A DNA stretch of 64,000 bases, taken from contig CAVQIP010000068.1 in assembly GCA_963712565.1 (NCBI GenBank), forward strand, positions 1-64,000, read 5' to 3'. A program made the translations under genes and the position numbers. Origin of the DNA: VAZQ01 sp963712565 (lineage in GTDB: Bacteria; Pseudomonadota; Alphaproteobacteria; Rhizobiales; Xanthobacteraceae). Below are positions 1 to 10,361 of this stretch, one piece after another (positions within the stretch are counted from its first letter, which is position 1; each line of letters begins with the position of its first letter). The notes beneath the pieces are model-generated. The model searched no databases. It saw only the letters and a list, made by a program, of their open reading frames with translations, and was not told the origin of the DNA.

Positions 1-835
1 CCGGCGTGGGTGCTTTCAGTGACGGCAATCACCTGCGGCCCTTCAATCTGAGGCACCGAAGAATCATCGTTCGAGGGCGCAGTCCCATCGGATGATGGAA
101 GCTTCGATAGCCTGCGCTCAAAGGCGTCCTCTACGAGCCTGGCATCGGTTGCCGTGAGGCTGTTCTTAGCCGTGAGCACCTCGCGCGCCCAAGCGGCGGC
201 GAAATCAGCCGACGGGATGTTCCCAACCTCGGTAAGTAGCTTTTCCGCAGCCCGGCCGATTGTTCAGGATCGAGCGCGACCATCTCGCCCTTGCGGCCGC
301 CACGGGCATGTCCATCACCGGGCGTTCGCGCCGGCATCCGAGCTTCATCGTCCGTGCGCCTAAACAGGCGGTCGACCGCCGACGGCGGCAACGAGTGTGG
401 CCCATCACAGAGATTGGGCGCATCAAGATCATCCTCGCCGGCAATGCCAACGAGCGTGAACAGGGCGTAGCGGCGCGCGTAGGTCAGCGCGGCGCCCATG
501 CGCTGGGGATTGGCGGTCTCGGCGATCGGACACACCGGCCAATCCGAGGCGATCCACTCGCCGGAGGCATGCGCCAGCGTGGTGGTCAAATGGACCATGC
601 CGGCGGTCTGATCGATCGCGGTGGTCTGTAAGGTGGCGATCTCGTGCTGCCCCAGCGTCTTGCGCACGATGTCGAGCCCGCTCGAGAGCGGCGCATAGCG
701 GAAGCTACGCTCGCCTTCCCCGGGTCGGCCGGTGCGGATGGTTGCCGTGAGCGACTTTTCCGGATTGATGAGTTCAACCTGGGCTTTGGCCAACGCCGAG
801 GCCAGCGCCGCGACCAATTCACTGGACCGGGGCAT
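1..835 (-). pseudogene. ERF-family ssDNA-annealing recombination protein, frameshifted, runs off left edge
   Basis: Phage-type single-strand annealing protein that pairs with an exonuclease for homologous recombination. The N-terminal 150 residues read SSELVAALASALAKAQ, then the ERF core with GAALTYARRYALFTLVGI, which is the family hallmark, and EDDLDAP. The start at 835 (MPRSSEL) overlaps the end of the upstream exonuclease gene, so the two are translationally coupled. The frame changes near 255, at DPEQSAG. The continuing frame reads RAAEKLLTEVGNIPSADFAA and stays open to base 1, so the C-terminus lies outside the window. Family assignment is confident. Whether the frameshift is real or a base-calling error is unknown. 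Confidence 0.8.
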
Positions 836-1647
836 GGCTGGCCTCCGTCTCCAGCACATCAAAGCTTACGGCACCCGATTTGGAGCGTTTGGCCCGCACC
901 CCGTGGCCGATCGCCTCCTTGGCGTCCTCCGGCATGAGAGCCTTGAGCTCGCTCTTCGCGCGTTCGTGGTCGAGAAAGGCGCTCGCGGGTATTGCGAAAG
1001 AGCGCGGCGAACTCCGCCCAAGAATTCGACGCGCTCATATCGACGATGCGGATCGCCTCGATGCGTGGCCGCGGCGGCTCGGCATTGATCAGGTGGGGCG
1101 GTTCGCCGGATTGGACGCAGCGCCAGAACTTCTTTTCCGCCGAGACCAGGACACTGAGATAGAGTGGGTCCATGGGAATGGTGATCTCGACCCATTTACC
1201 ACCCCCGGTGATGATCGAGAGCACCGCGGTCCGCAGATGAGTGACCCACATGTTGTGCTGGACTTGGGCCATATGCTTTTCGGCGGCGGCTTCCTCGGCG
1301 AACGACCAGGGCAGCATGAACTTGGCCTCGAACACAGCGCCGGTCCCCTCCACGATGCCGTCTAGCGTGGCAGCCATCCATGGAATGGCTGAATGCTTGA
1401 CCTGCCGCTGGACGTCGGTGACGCGCCGGCCGGTATTGCGCTCGTACCAGGACCGGTTGAGCTCCTCGGTGACGGCGCCCAGCTGGACGACCAAGTTGCC
1501 GGACAAGTCCTGCGGCTCGGCCTCGCCGCGCTTCTCGCGCCAGAGGCGGATCAGGGCCGCTTCGTCATTACCCATGATGATCCCGGCATCCGAACCGCCG
1601 AGGAACGCTCGGCGGTCCGCAGGGGTTCTCCACAAGTTCGATTTCAT
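819..1647 (-). pseudogene. YqaJ-like phage exonuclease (lambda-exonuclease fold), one frameshift
   Basis: Alkaline-exonuclease-like nuclease expected to resect double-stranded ends for the neighbouring ERF protein. Visible hallmarks are GGSDAGIIMG near the start, a GAVTEELNRSWYERNTGR segment, DGIVEGTGAVFEAKF (acidic metal-binding D and the ExK of the PD-(D/E)xK core), and HMAQVQHNMWVTH (the conserved Q-x-Q helix). The start is set at MKSNLWRTP (1647) rather than the upstream ATG at 1659. Near 1000 the frame shifts. The restored frame reads AFLDHERAKSELKALMPEDA and ends at 819, overlapping the ERF start by about 16 bases. Together with ERF it is a compact phage-derived recombination module. 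Confidence 0.8.
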
Positions 1648-1731
1648 AGGTTCCTCCATTCTGGAAAAAGGCGCTTGCTTTGCGCAGATCCGCAGCCTCC
1701 AGTTTGAGCGTGGGGGGTGGTGGGATCATAA

Positions 1732-1756
1732 GATACCAACAGTATCATACGATACC
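1732..1756. promoter_or_regulatory. Candidate operator between exonuclease and XRE gene (GATAC / GTATC / GATAC)
   Basis: The 120-bp divergent intergenic region holds GATAC (1732-1736), GTATC (1742-1746) and GATAC (1751-1755), which form two overlapping inverted repeats with 5-bp and 4-bp spacers. The position, just upstream of the small XRE gene and between divergent phage-type genes, is where a Cro/CI-like repressor would bind. Binding itself is inference. Confidence 0.45.
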
Positions 1757-1770
1757 GACACTAGTCAACA

Positions 1771-2040
1771 ATGAAGCCGAAGCCGTTGAATAGTGCCCAG
1801 ATCCGAGCAGCACGCGCCCTCCTTCGATGGAGTGCCGCAGAACTTGCGCGCGAAGCAGCTTTAGGACTTGCTACGATCAAGCGGGCAGAACTCGCTGATG
1901 GCGAAACATCAATGACTTTGGCCAACGACTTGGCCGTTCGCCGCGCATTAGAAGCCGCCGGCGTCGAATTCATTGATGGCAATGGCGGTGGGCCCGGGGT
2001 GCGCCTGCGGAAGGCACATCAATATGGAAAGCGCAAATAA
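1771..2040 (+). CDS. Small XRE-family (helix-turn-helix) transcriptional regulator
   Basis: An 89-residue protein made almost wholly of one helix-turn-helix: NSAQIRAARALLRWSAAELA, then LGLATIKRAE and a C-terminal GVEFIDGN strand typical of short rhizobial XRE regulators. It diverges from the exonuclease/ERF pair and has GATAC/GTATC repeats immediately upstream, so it probably represses one or both directions. No strong ribosome-binding site is visible before the ATG. The ORF is intact. Confidence 0.8.
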   Translation: MKPKPLNSAQIRAARALLRWSAAELAREAALGLATIKRAELADGETSMTLANDLAVRRALEAAGVEFIDGNGGGPGVRLRKAHQYGKRK

Positions 2041-2146
2041 GGATCCCGTCACTTCCCCACGCCCTTGGAAGCTGCGGTCAATTCCAACTCCTTCGATTGA
2101 ACGAAGCCGCTGACGCGGCAGTGTAAGGAGCGGTCGCAGTAATCGC

Positions 2147-2198
2147 CTCCTGTCTGAGAGGATTGAGGGTTTTCGAAGCCCAATCCTTCAGACAGGAG
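2147..2198. repeat. 18-19 bp inverted repeat upstream of recombinase fragment
   Basis: CTCCTGTCTGAGAGGATTG (2147-2165) and CAATCCTTCAGACAGGAG (2181-2198) are inverted copies with one extra G in the left arm, separated by 15 bases. The right arm ends 8 bp before the ATG of the recombinase fragment and includes its AGGAG ribosome-binding site. It may be an element end or a translation-occluding hairpin. Confidence 0.6.
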
Positions 2199-2206
2199 GT
2201 TTTCCG

Positions 2207-2311
2207 ATGGCTGAGATCAGCCCTCTTCGCCGCCGCATGATCGAGGACATGACGGTCCGCAATCTGTCGCCGGCGACGCAACAATCGTACCTCAACGCGG
2301 TTTTTGAATGA
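2207..2311 (+). pseudogene. N-terminal remnant of a tyrosine recombinase / integrase
   Basis: A 34-codon reading frame with an AGGAGG site just upstream. It encodes ISPLRRRMIEDMTVRNLSPA followed by TQQSYLNAV, the start of the SAM-like core-binding domain of tyrosine recombinases found with IS91-type and other mobile elements. It stops at a TGA right after this segment. The catalytic domain is absent and the giant LEPR-XLL gene ends 55 bp further on in the opposite direction. It marks an old mobile-element boundary. Confidence 0.65.
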
Positions 2312-2365
2312 TCTCTGCTGAAATCGTATCAAAAATCCCAAAGCGCGCGCAGCGAATGATCCAGC

Positions 2366-3242
2366 CTATCGCAGCGCCTTGGGGGGCGGCACGTGCTCGA
2401 TGTCAATCGTACTGCACCACGAACCGTGCCGTGCCATAGTCCAGGTCGACGATGCCGGCAACCGGATCCTGGGTCGCCGGGCTGTGAATGATCGTCGGCC
2501 GCGGCGGGGTGTAGAAGATGTTCAGATTGTCGGTGGACTTCTTCTTGCCCGAGGGCAGACCGTCCACGAACGGATTGTGGCTCCGGCCGTTGCCAGCGAT
2601 GGTGATATTGAACGTATCGGCGCCGTCGAGCCCGAGCACGCGCGGGGTGTCAGCAAGAATCCCGCCCGCGAGCACCGTTGACGTCGTCGCAAGCGTCGAG
2701 ACCGCCGCAGGAGCTCCCTCGGACACCGTCGTCAGTCGAAGTCCGGTGGGCACGCGTCGCTCGCCCGCCTGCAATACCATTCCCGTCACGTCATGGCCCT
2801 GGTCCTCGGGAAAGCCCATGACGTTACCCATCTCGTGCAGCACCGTGGTGAGTAGATCGATGCGCCCGGATGCGGGGCTAGCCGGGTTCGCCGCGAACGC
2901 CCCGTTCGACAGCGGGATCAGGAACTCGCTGTTGTCCCCGGGGGTCGGGTCGACGAACCATCCCCACCCGGCCGCGCTGCTGTCGATGATGATTGTGTCG
3001 CCGATCGTCTCGCCGAGGATGCCCTGCGGCAGGTTGCCGATTTGGACGTTGACGCTCTCCAACGCCGCCAGACGCGTATCGCCCGCGCCGAGCGCCGCGG
3101 TCCAGAGCCCCTTGGCCTCGACCACGATCGACGCCAATTCGCTGTCGGTGAGTGTGGCCACGAGGCCCGCGGGGGCAGAACTCTCTGCTACCTGCAAGAT
3201 CCCAGTCGGCGCGTAGGCCGCATCGTCTGTCTTCACCTCCAC
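2366..3242 (-). other. Giant protein part 9: metalloprotease-like domain with HEMGN, conserved C-terminal module
   Basis: The C-terminal 290 residues. The middle resembles the serralysin-like domain often found in LEPR-XLL proteins, with TTVLHEMGNVMGFPED at about 2800-2845. The usual HExxH reads HEMGN, so the third zinc ligand is Asn (codon at 2823-2825). The distal 100 residues carry LGLDGADTFNI, SGKKKSTDNLNIFY, IIHSPATQDP and DYGTARFVVQYD, almost the same as the end of the protein at 37896-43242. A last one-base slip at about 2402 is needed to read on to the stop at 2366. Confidence 0.65.
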
Positions 3243-4524
3243 GATGTCGAAAGACGTTTGCCCCGACGGTTTTGCCTTTGAAGCTGATCAGCCCGTAACC
3301 ACCCTGCGTGATCGTCTCGTTGTAGAGCTTGCTCACCACGACCGCGCCGTTGAGCGAGACGTTGACCAACCCACCCTTGAGCGTGACGCCCAGCTTGTAG
3401 TCGGTTCCGGAAGAGATCGACGTGTTGTAGGTCGCGTCGACCACATTGGCATTCCCCAGAACGTGCCCGATCACGATCTGTTTGCCGTCGGCGGACAACA
3501 CCGCGTACTTGAAGTAGGTGGACCCTTGATAATCGAACACCACCCCGCCTTGCCCGAAGGTCTTGAGCGTCGTCAAGATGGTGAGCGTCGAGCCAGCCGT
3601 GACCTGATAGCCGATCAGGTCGATCGCGGGCGTCGCCACAGCCGACGCGGTCGCCAGAAACCGCCCGTCCGTGGTGGTCGCCCAGGTACCGTCCGTCGGC
3701 GTGCCGAACAACACGCTCGCCGGCTTGCTGCTGCTGAAGTCCGCGGTCTTGTCCAGCGTTGTTGCACCGGGCGGCGCTTGCACAACTACGTTGTCGATCT
3801 GCGCCGAGGCGTTGTTCGCGCCGATACCGACCAGGCCGTAGTTCAGCGTGTGGGTGACGCCGAGCGTGTCGACGCGCACGGGATAGGTGAAGCTCACGCT
3901 GGTCGTGCCCACCTTAATTGTCGCCGTGCTGCCGTTCACTGTCAGCATCACGACATAGTCGTTGCCGGACTTGAGCTGAAGGTTCGTCCACTTGTCGAGG
4001 ACCCAGCCGCTCGCCGTGCGGTGCCCGATCTCCAGGCTGTTGTTGGACACATTGATGCCGGCGTACTTGAAGTCGGTCGTGCTATAGTAGTCGAAGATCA
4101 AGTAGGCATTGGCCTTCACGCCGCCGGTTGGCTTGACCGCATTGATCGTCGCCTGCATCTCGAAATAGCTCGGGATGACAGTGTCGGCTTCGTTGAACAC
4201 GCTGACCGCATCGGTGCGGCCCGAGGTCGCAGGCGCGACCTGGTAGCGCCCGTTTGCAAGGCTCCAGCTTCCTATCGTCGGCACGAAACCCTGCGCATTG
4301 CCGTTGTCGAAGCTCGCCGACCGCAGCACGTCGCGTTGTCCGCCGGGTATGTTGCCCGCCTGCGGATCGGCCGGACCGCCGTGCTGGTCGTGCCATGCGG
4401 CATCCTTCTGCAGCACCAGACCGAGCTCGCCCCACGGCTCGCCATTGCGAGCCGGGTCCGCACCTGCGCTGGCCTTGTCGGCGGCACGGGTCGGATCGGC
4501 GCCGTCGCTCGGCGGAGAGTGCAT
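3243..4524 (-). other. Giant protein part 8: two LamG/concanavalin-like beta-sandwich repeats
   Basis: Two tandem units of about 170-190 residues. The first contains SASFDNGNAQGFVPTIGSWS, IFDYYSTTDFKYAGINV and YGLVGIGANNASAQIDNVVV. The second repeats the plan with TYFKYAVLSADGKQIVIGH, SGTDYKLGVTLKGG and GGYGLISF. The pattern (FKYAG...V.G, W..L, Y.L...V.G....V, YG..G.....DN) is that of family-16-like or LamG-like carbohydrate-binding sandwiches seen in large bacterial adhesins. Assignment is from pattern only. Confidence 0.5.
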
Positions 4525-6823
4525 AGAGAAAGTCCGTGAGGTGCGGCTGCAGCGTGCGGCTCACCGTGGCCAAGCCGAACGGCGAGAATGGCACCAAGTA
4601 GCTGTTGAATTCGCCGGTCCAATCGATCAGGCGATCACCGCCCGTGTTGGCAATAAGCACGTCGCGACCAGCGCCTCCGAAAGCGCGGTCTTCGTAGCTC
4701 GCACTCGTATCGGGCTGATCGTTCAGGCCATTGTGGGTAGACTGGTCGTCGTCCGCATTGATCAGATCGTTGCCGAAGCCGCCATACGCGTCGTCGCGCC
4801 CGGTGCCGCCAACCAGCCAGTCGTTGCCCAGGTCGCCGAACAGCCTGTCGTCGCCGTCGCTCTTCTTGGTCCCGTCGAGCGCGGAGGCAGGCCCCTCGGA
4901 AGCGTTGGAATTCAGGAAGAACTCCGTGCCGACCGGGGGTGCATTGGCAGCCCACTTACTGGCCGTGCCGTCAGCATTGAGCAGGATCCTGCGCAGAGGG
5001 TCGTACTCGTCATAGAGCGCGAACTCGCCGGCCCGCGTGCGATTGCTGTGCTTCGCATCGACATCGATCGGGTTGAACGCGAGCACGAATCCCGGGTTGA
5101 ACGGGATGTGAGTAGTCGATCTCGATCAGTCCGTTGGGCAGACCCGTCATCGGGTCATAGGTCGGTGCATAAGAGAGCACCAGCGCTTCGGCGCCTGAAA
5201 TCGCATCGTCTCCCGAGCCGCCGTGCAGAAAATCGTTGCCCAGTCCGCCGAAAATGATGTCGTCGGCATTGCGGTGGCGTGATCCCGCCGAACTCGTCAG
5301 CGGCTGGGGTCCACAGCGGGTCGTTGCTCAGCGGCGTCAGGTTGACCGCCTTTGTCAGCGTGCCAGTCACGTTAATGGTTGCCAGCTGGACGTTGCCGGG
5401 CGTGCTAATGGTCTGCTGGAAGGTCGGGGTCGTGATCCCGTTCAGGAGCTCGCTAAGGCCGTTACGGCTGGTCATTACGCGCCCGTCATCGCCGATCACT
5501 CCGTCGTCGCCGGTGCCACCGGAGATCCAGTCGTGTGCCGTAGCCGCCGATGATGTCGTCGTCCTGGCCTTCGCCGAACATGACGTCGTGGCCGGTCATG
5601 CCGTAGAGGAAGTCGTCGCCCGACTCGCCGTGGAGCTCGTCGCCCGCTCCGAGATCGGCGCTCGCGGCTGCGTTGAAGTCGATGCCACCTTCGGTATAGT
5701 CGACGAGATCCGCGGCCCGGACCTTGATCCGCTCTCCGCCGTAGTTGTCGTAGTTGAAGGTGACATAGCCGCCGCCGGCTCGCACCATCCGATAGATGTT
5801 GCCGTTGTCGCCGAGGATCATGTCGGAGTCGCGGCTGTGCGAAGTGTCGCCCTCGTCGACCGTGTTGCCGGTCTCGTTGCGCAACAACTCGGTGCCGGCA
5901 CCGCCGAAGATCAGATCGGAACCGTCATCGCGCTGGCCCAACGGTAAGCTCCACACGAATGCCGAGGAGCTGCCGCCGACGATGTCATCCTGTCCGAGGT
6001 TGCCGAAGATCGTATCGGTGCCTGCGTTGCCTTCGATATAGTCGTCGCCGTCGGTCGCAGATTCCACCGAGGCTACGACGACAAGCTGCCCGCTCGCGTT
6101 GCGAGTCGCCGAGACGTCCGCGGGGAGGTCGATCGAGCCGTCGCCCTGAATGATATCGTTCCCGCGCTGACCGAAGATTGTATCGGCGTTCGCACCGCCG
6201 GCGATGTAGTCGTCGCCGAAGTGGCTGGGATCGAGGCTCGGGTCGAGCGTGATGGTCCAGTCCGCCCAAGCCGGGTTGCCGCCTGGGCGCGGCTGCGCCA
6301 CTGTACCAACGATCGCATCGCCATTGGCGTCGTAGAGTGTGCCTAACGCGCCGACCAGCCGGTAGCGCGGATTGACCGCGTCGCCGAACCCAGCGTTGAG
6401 CACTAGCATGACGTTGTCGCCGAAGATCAGGTCATCCTGGGCGCCTCCGTCGATGCGGTCGCTCTTATCACCGCCCGCCAACACATCGTCACCGTCGCCG
6501 CCGCGTATGATGTCGGCGCCGTTGCGGACATCGCCCCGATCGACAGTGTCGATTCGGGTCATCACACCGTTTGTAAAGAGCACGACTGCGGCGTCGCCCA
6601 AGGCGATGTCGTTGCCCGCATCGCCCCAGATCTTGTCGACGCCGAAACCGCCGATCAGCAGGTCGTCGTCGTCGCCACCGTGCAACTCGTCGTCACCTAC
6701 GATGTTGCCGACAAGTGCGCTGGTATCGATCTTTGTGAGCTGCGTCGGCCCGTCGAGCCTCAGCCCGCTCACAGGATCGACATTGTTCGGCTCATAGTCG
6801 AAACGCGCGTCGTCGCCCGCCAC
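4525..6823 (-). other. Giant protein part 7: RTX (GGxGxD) calcium-binding arrays
   Basis: Three blocks of nonapeptide repeats, for example GDDRLFGDLGNDWLVGGTGR, DDDLLIGGFGVDKIWGDAGN and GADIIRGGDGDDVLAGGD, interspersed with GGANADTIFGQRGNDIIQGD and GDDYIEGNAGTDTIFGNLGQ. These form calcium-dependent beta-rolls that fold outside the cell and are typical of substrates leaving by HlyD-dependent routes. At least three frame changes occur (near 4524, 5086-5155 and 5490). Confidence 0.7.
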
Positions 6824-6899
6824 CTGGTCCGCGCCGGCGCCGGCATCGATAAAGTCACCCGCCTCGCCGCCGATGACGATGTCGTTACCGCCGCCGGCA

Positions 6900-9800
6900 T
6901 TGATCGTGTCGACGCCGCCGTTGGCGTTCTCGATCGACCGGATCAGGCGCGGCCCTCGGAAGACGCCGTCGGTCTGGTCATCGGGGAAGACCGAGATGTG
7001 GTAGGCGGAGTTGGCTCCTTATCGTCATTTTTGTCGGTTTGGCCGAATACCGGCGTCTGTTCCCACGGCCGATCGATTTCAATGTGTGGGAGTTGAGGAC
7101 GTCGACGATCGTGCGGAACTGCACATGGCCGTCTGTACCGATGGCCTGCACGCTCAGCCCGACGAGGTCTTCCTTCACAAAGTTCGCCGTTGCGTCAACC
7201 AGCGACGTGGGCGTGGCGTCGGTGACAATCGGATTCTTTATGGTCGGCGCAGCGGAGTGGCCCAGCCGCGTAATAATGTGGTCGACCGGCACCGGCGGCG
7301 TGCTGGCGTTGTTATCGTCGTCGGTTAGGACGGTCTTGACGTAGTCGATCCGACCGCGATCGCCGAAGATGATGTCATTACCAGCGCCGCTGGTAATTTT
7401 GTCCGCACCGTCCCATCCAAAGATGACGAGTGGCGCGGTCGATCCGGTAGCGTCGGCTTCGTCGTCGCCGGCATTGAGGTTGAGCGCAAACGCGCCATCT
7501 TCGAGGGCGTCGAGCTTTACTTTGACTTTGTCTTTGCCCAGGCCCGTGTCGATGATCGTCTGCGTATAGAAGTCGGCTGGCGTTGGATCGTCCTCCGAGG
7601 CCCTGAGCCTGGTCGGATGATCCTCCGCATTGGTTGCATAATCGACGCGAACCTCATCACCGCCGCGCCCAAGGTGCGCTTCGACCACCTCAATGTCGCC
7701 AAAGGTGATGCCGCCGGGCTGCGGACGGGCGGCGACCTGCAGATTCGGTCCCATGCCGAATCCGACGATGCGCCCATGGCTGTCGCCGCCGGCAATCCGG
7801 AACTCGCTGTTGATGGTGGGAGCGGTGCCGGTGGTACCATTCTCAAGCGTGACATCACGCAGACCTGGTGCGTCGTCCAGCTCATCTGAGATGTGCGTGA
7901 TCTTCCAAGTCCTTCCCTCGCCCGGGCCAACCGTGATCTCGAGATTTCCTGCCGATGAGATCGTCCAGGAGAGATGCCTCGGCGTTGTTGGCGAGCAGCC
8001 GCGCTACCGCGATCAGCGACGACAACTCGACTCGCATGGTCGCGGTCGTTGGGTCGCCCGCTGGGGTGAATTCACGAACAACGCCGTCCGCAGAGGTGAA
8101 CGCGCCCTTGTCGTTGCCCACGCTGTCATTGTCGAACATGAACAGGTAGTCGATCTGATCCACCTCGCGAGCGAAGAAGTTGGCGCTGAGCGCGGTGATC
8201 GCATATTTGGTCCCCGGGGTCTCCGTGGTGTCCAGTGTGGGCCGCGCAAAGACTGGGCTGGGCGCCGGGTCACCGTTCTCATCCAAGAGATGGTCCGGAT
8301 CAAAGAGCTTATCAGGGTCGACGGCGCTCGGGTTGAGCAGCTTGAGCTTGACTTGAGTGGAGGTGTCGGAGATGGCGGCAGAATATCGAGGATCTGCCAG
8401 AACCGATGATAGAGATCATCCGGCCGTGAGGGATCGATCACGGTTCCAAAGCCGGGCCCGGAACTCACCTCCAGCGTCTTGCCAATGAACTGCTTGAGGT
8501 CCTGGTCAGTGCTGGAGACCACGATGTTCGAGTTCTCATTGTGGAGATCCAGGAGCACCTTCCGCAGGTCTTCGCGCAGCACCGTCATGAACTCCACAGC
8601 TCCTGCGCCGTGGCCGGCCTCGAACGCCTTAACGGACCCGTCGGGAGGCAGGATGTTCAATTCGGACGGGACCAGCGGTTGGTTGTTGTTGCCGAACCTT
8701 ATCGGAGGCGAGTGCGGCAGCAGGAGCGGCGCCGGCAAGCTGAGCGAACCACCACCACCCGCGCCCTCGATGATCAACGGACCGCGGATCTTGTTCACGG
8801 TCTGCAGATCAGGCGCGAACACCTGCGTTTCGTTACCGTCGCGGAAGTTATCGTCGATGGCGGCCACCGTTACGGTGATGCCGCTCTGCCAGTTGTCCTG
8901 TCGAATGTGAGAACCGTGGATGAGCCGCCATCGACAGTGACCTGCTCCTTGAAGATCGCCGTGCGGCCGTACGTCGTCCGCGTCTCGATTGCGTCGGCCT
9001 TTACGATCATGACCTTTGGCCGGGGCGGAGCTCGCGACAGGCTGACGGTGTAGGTATCGGTGGCCGCCCGGTGACAACATGGCGTTATGGTCCCATCACC
9101 TCGATCAGTCGACCGAACCGTCCGTCACCGGACGGATGATGACCATCGGCGAATCCTCGTCGTAGATGTCGACGACGGTGTCCTTCACGAACGGAGTTGT
9201 CGTAGCCGGCCTCCTTGTAGTCGTAGATCACCTGCACGATACCGACGCGCCTCTCGGCAAAGCCCTTGTCATCGAGGAACGTGACCGTGTTGCCGCTTAC
9301 CTTGAAGCGCGCCGGACCGTTAAAATGATCGTCGGGGTCTAGCTGGATCCCGTCCGTGTTCGGATCGATATCCCTGGGGCCGTGCTGCAGCTCGTTACCG
9401 TCCACGAAGACCCTGACGGTGTCGACTATCGGCCGGTGCGCCAGCAACACATAGTCCGTCGGCTTCGTGGGCGGGATCTCTTTCTGAAGGCCAGCTTGGT
9501 CGAAGTCGCCGTCGGCGTCTTCCTGGATCTGCCGCGACCTCGTAGGTGCTCGCGTTGTCGTCCAAGTCCGAGAGCGCGACTGTCCAACCGTGATCGACAG
9601 TCGGAAGTCGTGGCGGTGTTGTGGCTGATGGTCCGTACCTGGCCGGCACCGGCGCCCGACGTGATCCTGACCGTCATGCCCACAAGCAAATCGTCGTCGC
9701 CAAAGTCCGCACCGGTGATCGGTCAAACTGGTGGCGCCAATGGCCGCGGACGCGCTGACCGTGCCGCTTGCCAGCACCGCGGTGCCCGAATGCAGCGTCT

Positions 9801-10361
9801 GCTCGGTGTCGGTCGCTGGTCACCGTGTAGCGGATACAGTCGGTGTGGAAACCTTCGACAATGGTGTCGTCAGGCGCCCTGATGGTCATCGTCTGCTTCG
9901 TATACCAATCGTCCGTCGTGAAGGTCAGCACCAACTCGCCGTCGACTGACGTGACGCCCTTGTCGCCAGCGTGATCTGGTTGTTCAGCACGGTCAGCTTG
10001 ACCGTCACATCGCAGTCGGCTTGTGCGACAGCACCACGTCGAAGGTATCGGTGCGGCCGGTGAAATCGGCTTCGGACCCATCCTCGACCACCATATTGTC
10101 GCGTCCGCTTCGCGTGATGATCACGCCCTTCCTGTCGTCGTCGTCGATCTGCACCTTGACGCTCAGCATCTTGACGTCACGGTAGACGACGTCCGCGCTG
10201 CCCGTCAGGATGTGATTGATGAACACGAAGCGCTGGCCCTCACTCGCGATGTCGTGGGCCGCCTGGAAGTTGACATTTTGCGGTGTGTTCCAATGTGGGG
10301 GCTGGGGGGTGAACGTCAGCACCGGCGTGATGAACGTGCCTGTCTTCGGATCGAACTCCAT
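6900..10361 (-). other. Giant protein part 6: Calx-beta-like and mixed repeats, heavily frameshifted
   Basis: Fragments with strands such as VQIDDDDRKGVIITRSG, VVEDGSEADFTGRTDTFDVV and DDTIVEGFHTDCIRYTVTS, the D/E-rich pattern of Calx-beta calcium-binding repeats, alternate with FGDIEVVEAHLGRGGDEVRV and GNDIIFGDRGR segments. A TVRITSGAGAGQVRTISHNT unit lies near 9,620-9,680 and recurs near 15,480-15,540. This is the most frequently interrupted part of the gene, with frames changing about every 300-900 bases. Confidence 0.5.
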
